Below are positions 14,566 through 14,714 of a DNA stretch of 14,714 nucleotides, piece after piece. The notes below the pieces were generated by a model that saw only the letters and a list, made by a program, of their open reading frames with translations, was not told where the DNA came from and made no database searches. How positions within the stretch are numbered: the stretch's first letter is position 1; each line of letters starts with the position of its first letter. This DNA is from Spirochaetaceae bacterium. GTDB taxonomy: Bacteria; Spirochaetota; Spirochaetia; DSM-27196; SKKC01. The stretch covers positions 1 to 14,714 of the forward strand of contig PWGF01000112.1 in NCBI GenBank assembly GCA_003554375.1, given 5' to 3'. The position numbers and the translations under genes were made by a program.

Positions 14566-14609
14566 ATGGTGCGTTCCTCCTGTTCACGCATGAAGGATGC
14601 AGAACGTGG

Positions 14610-14626
14610 GGCCGGCGCGTCCGGCC
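14610..14626 (-). other. GC-rich hairpin in the wrbA 5' leader
   Basis: GGCCGG (14610-14615) and CCGGCC (14621-14626) form a perfect 6-base stem with a 5-base loop, between the promoter and the ribosome binding site of wrbA. It could protect the 5' end of the mRNA. It has no T-run on either strand. Confidence 0.4.
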
Positions 14627-14652
14627 GGCACTCATATAATTCTGTATGCACT

Positions 14653-14681
14653 AATATCCGAAATCTGATATATTCTGACAA
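14653..14681 (-). promoter_or_regulatory. wrbA promoter with overlapping small inverted repeat
   Basis: On the minus strand TTGTCA (14676-14681) and GATATT (14653-14658) are separated by exactly 17 bases; they match the consensus at 5 of 6 and 4 of 6 positions. ATATC (14654-14658) and GATAT (14667-14671) form an inverted repeat lying over the -10 box and spacer, a plausible repressor site. The region is markedly AT-rich compared with the flanking DNA. Confidence 0.55.
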
Positions 14682-14714
14682 TAGCGATAAGGAAAATCAG
14701 GGCGGCGCCGCGTC

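Overview
This is a GC-rich window from what is probably a spirochaete, perhaps a salt- or alkali-adapted free-living member of the Spirochaetaceae. The evidence is very acidic exported proteins, long Ig-like repeat proteins, a loose spirochaetal-type lipobox, and a glycerolipid acyltransferase of a type I associate with spirochaetes. This taxonomic call is inference from protein character; no rRNA or other marker is present.

Layout. Bases 1-2915 are the 3' part of a large secreted protein gene whose start lies outside the window: Ig-like modules, then an IPT/TIG-like module, then a beta-propeller-like C-terminus. A hairpin-rich spacer follows (2916-3157). A minus-strand gene for an orphan solute-binding protein comes next (3158-4231), then a small plus-strand lipoprotein gene with a clear sigma70 promoter (4375-4764). 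Another promoter and a roughly 160-base leader, holding a 28-codon ORF with a strong ribosome binding site, precede the central gene at 5045-10942. Its 1965-residue product has a signal peptide, about 15 complete Ig-like modules, acidic low-complexity insertions, and a C-terminal outer-membrane-barrel-like segment ending in Phe. Downstream are a uroporphyrinogen-decarboxylase-superfamily gene (11031-11972), a 160-base element with perfect 15-base terminal inverted repeats flanked by 12-base direct repeats, and an acyltransferase gene broken by one in-frame TAA (12247-13137). The right end holds degenerate repeats, a small minus-strand ORF faintly like FliG (13298-13663), about 290 bases with nothing recognisable, and wrbA on the minus strand with its promoter (13957-14681).

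How the genes may work together. The left two-thirds encodes cell-envelope proteins: two giant exported Ig-type proteins, an exported lipoprotein and a membrane-anchored binding protein. They look like separate transcription units rather than one operon. The most unusual point is that the 1965-residue protein begins with the second half of an Ig-like module and has the first half of another just before its barrel. The two halves are complementary, which suggests either circular permutation or head-to-tail module completion. The right third is a mixed set of metabolic genes (corrinoid/tetrapyrrole-type enzyme, phospholipid acyltransferase, quinone reductase) with signs of recent decay and insertion.
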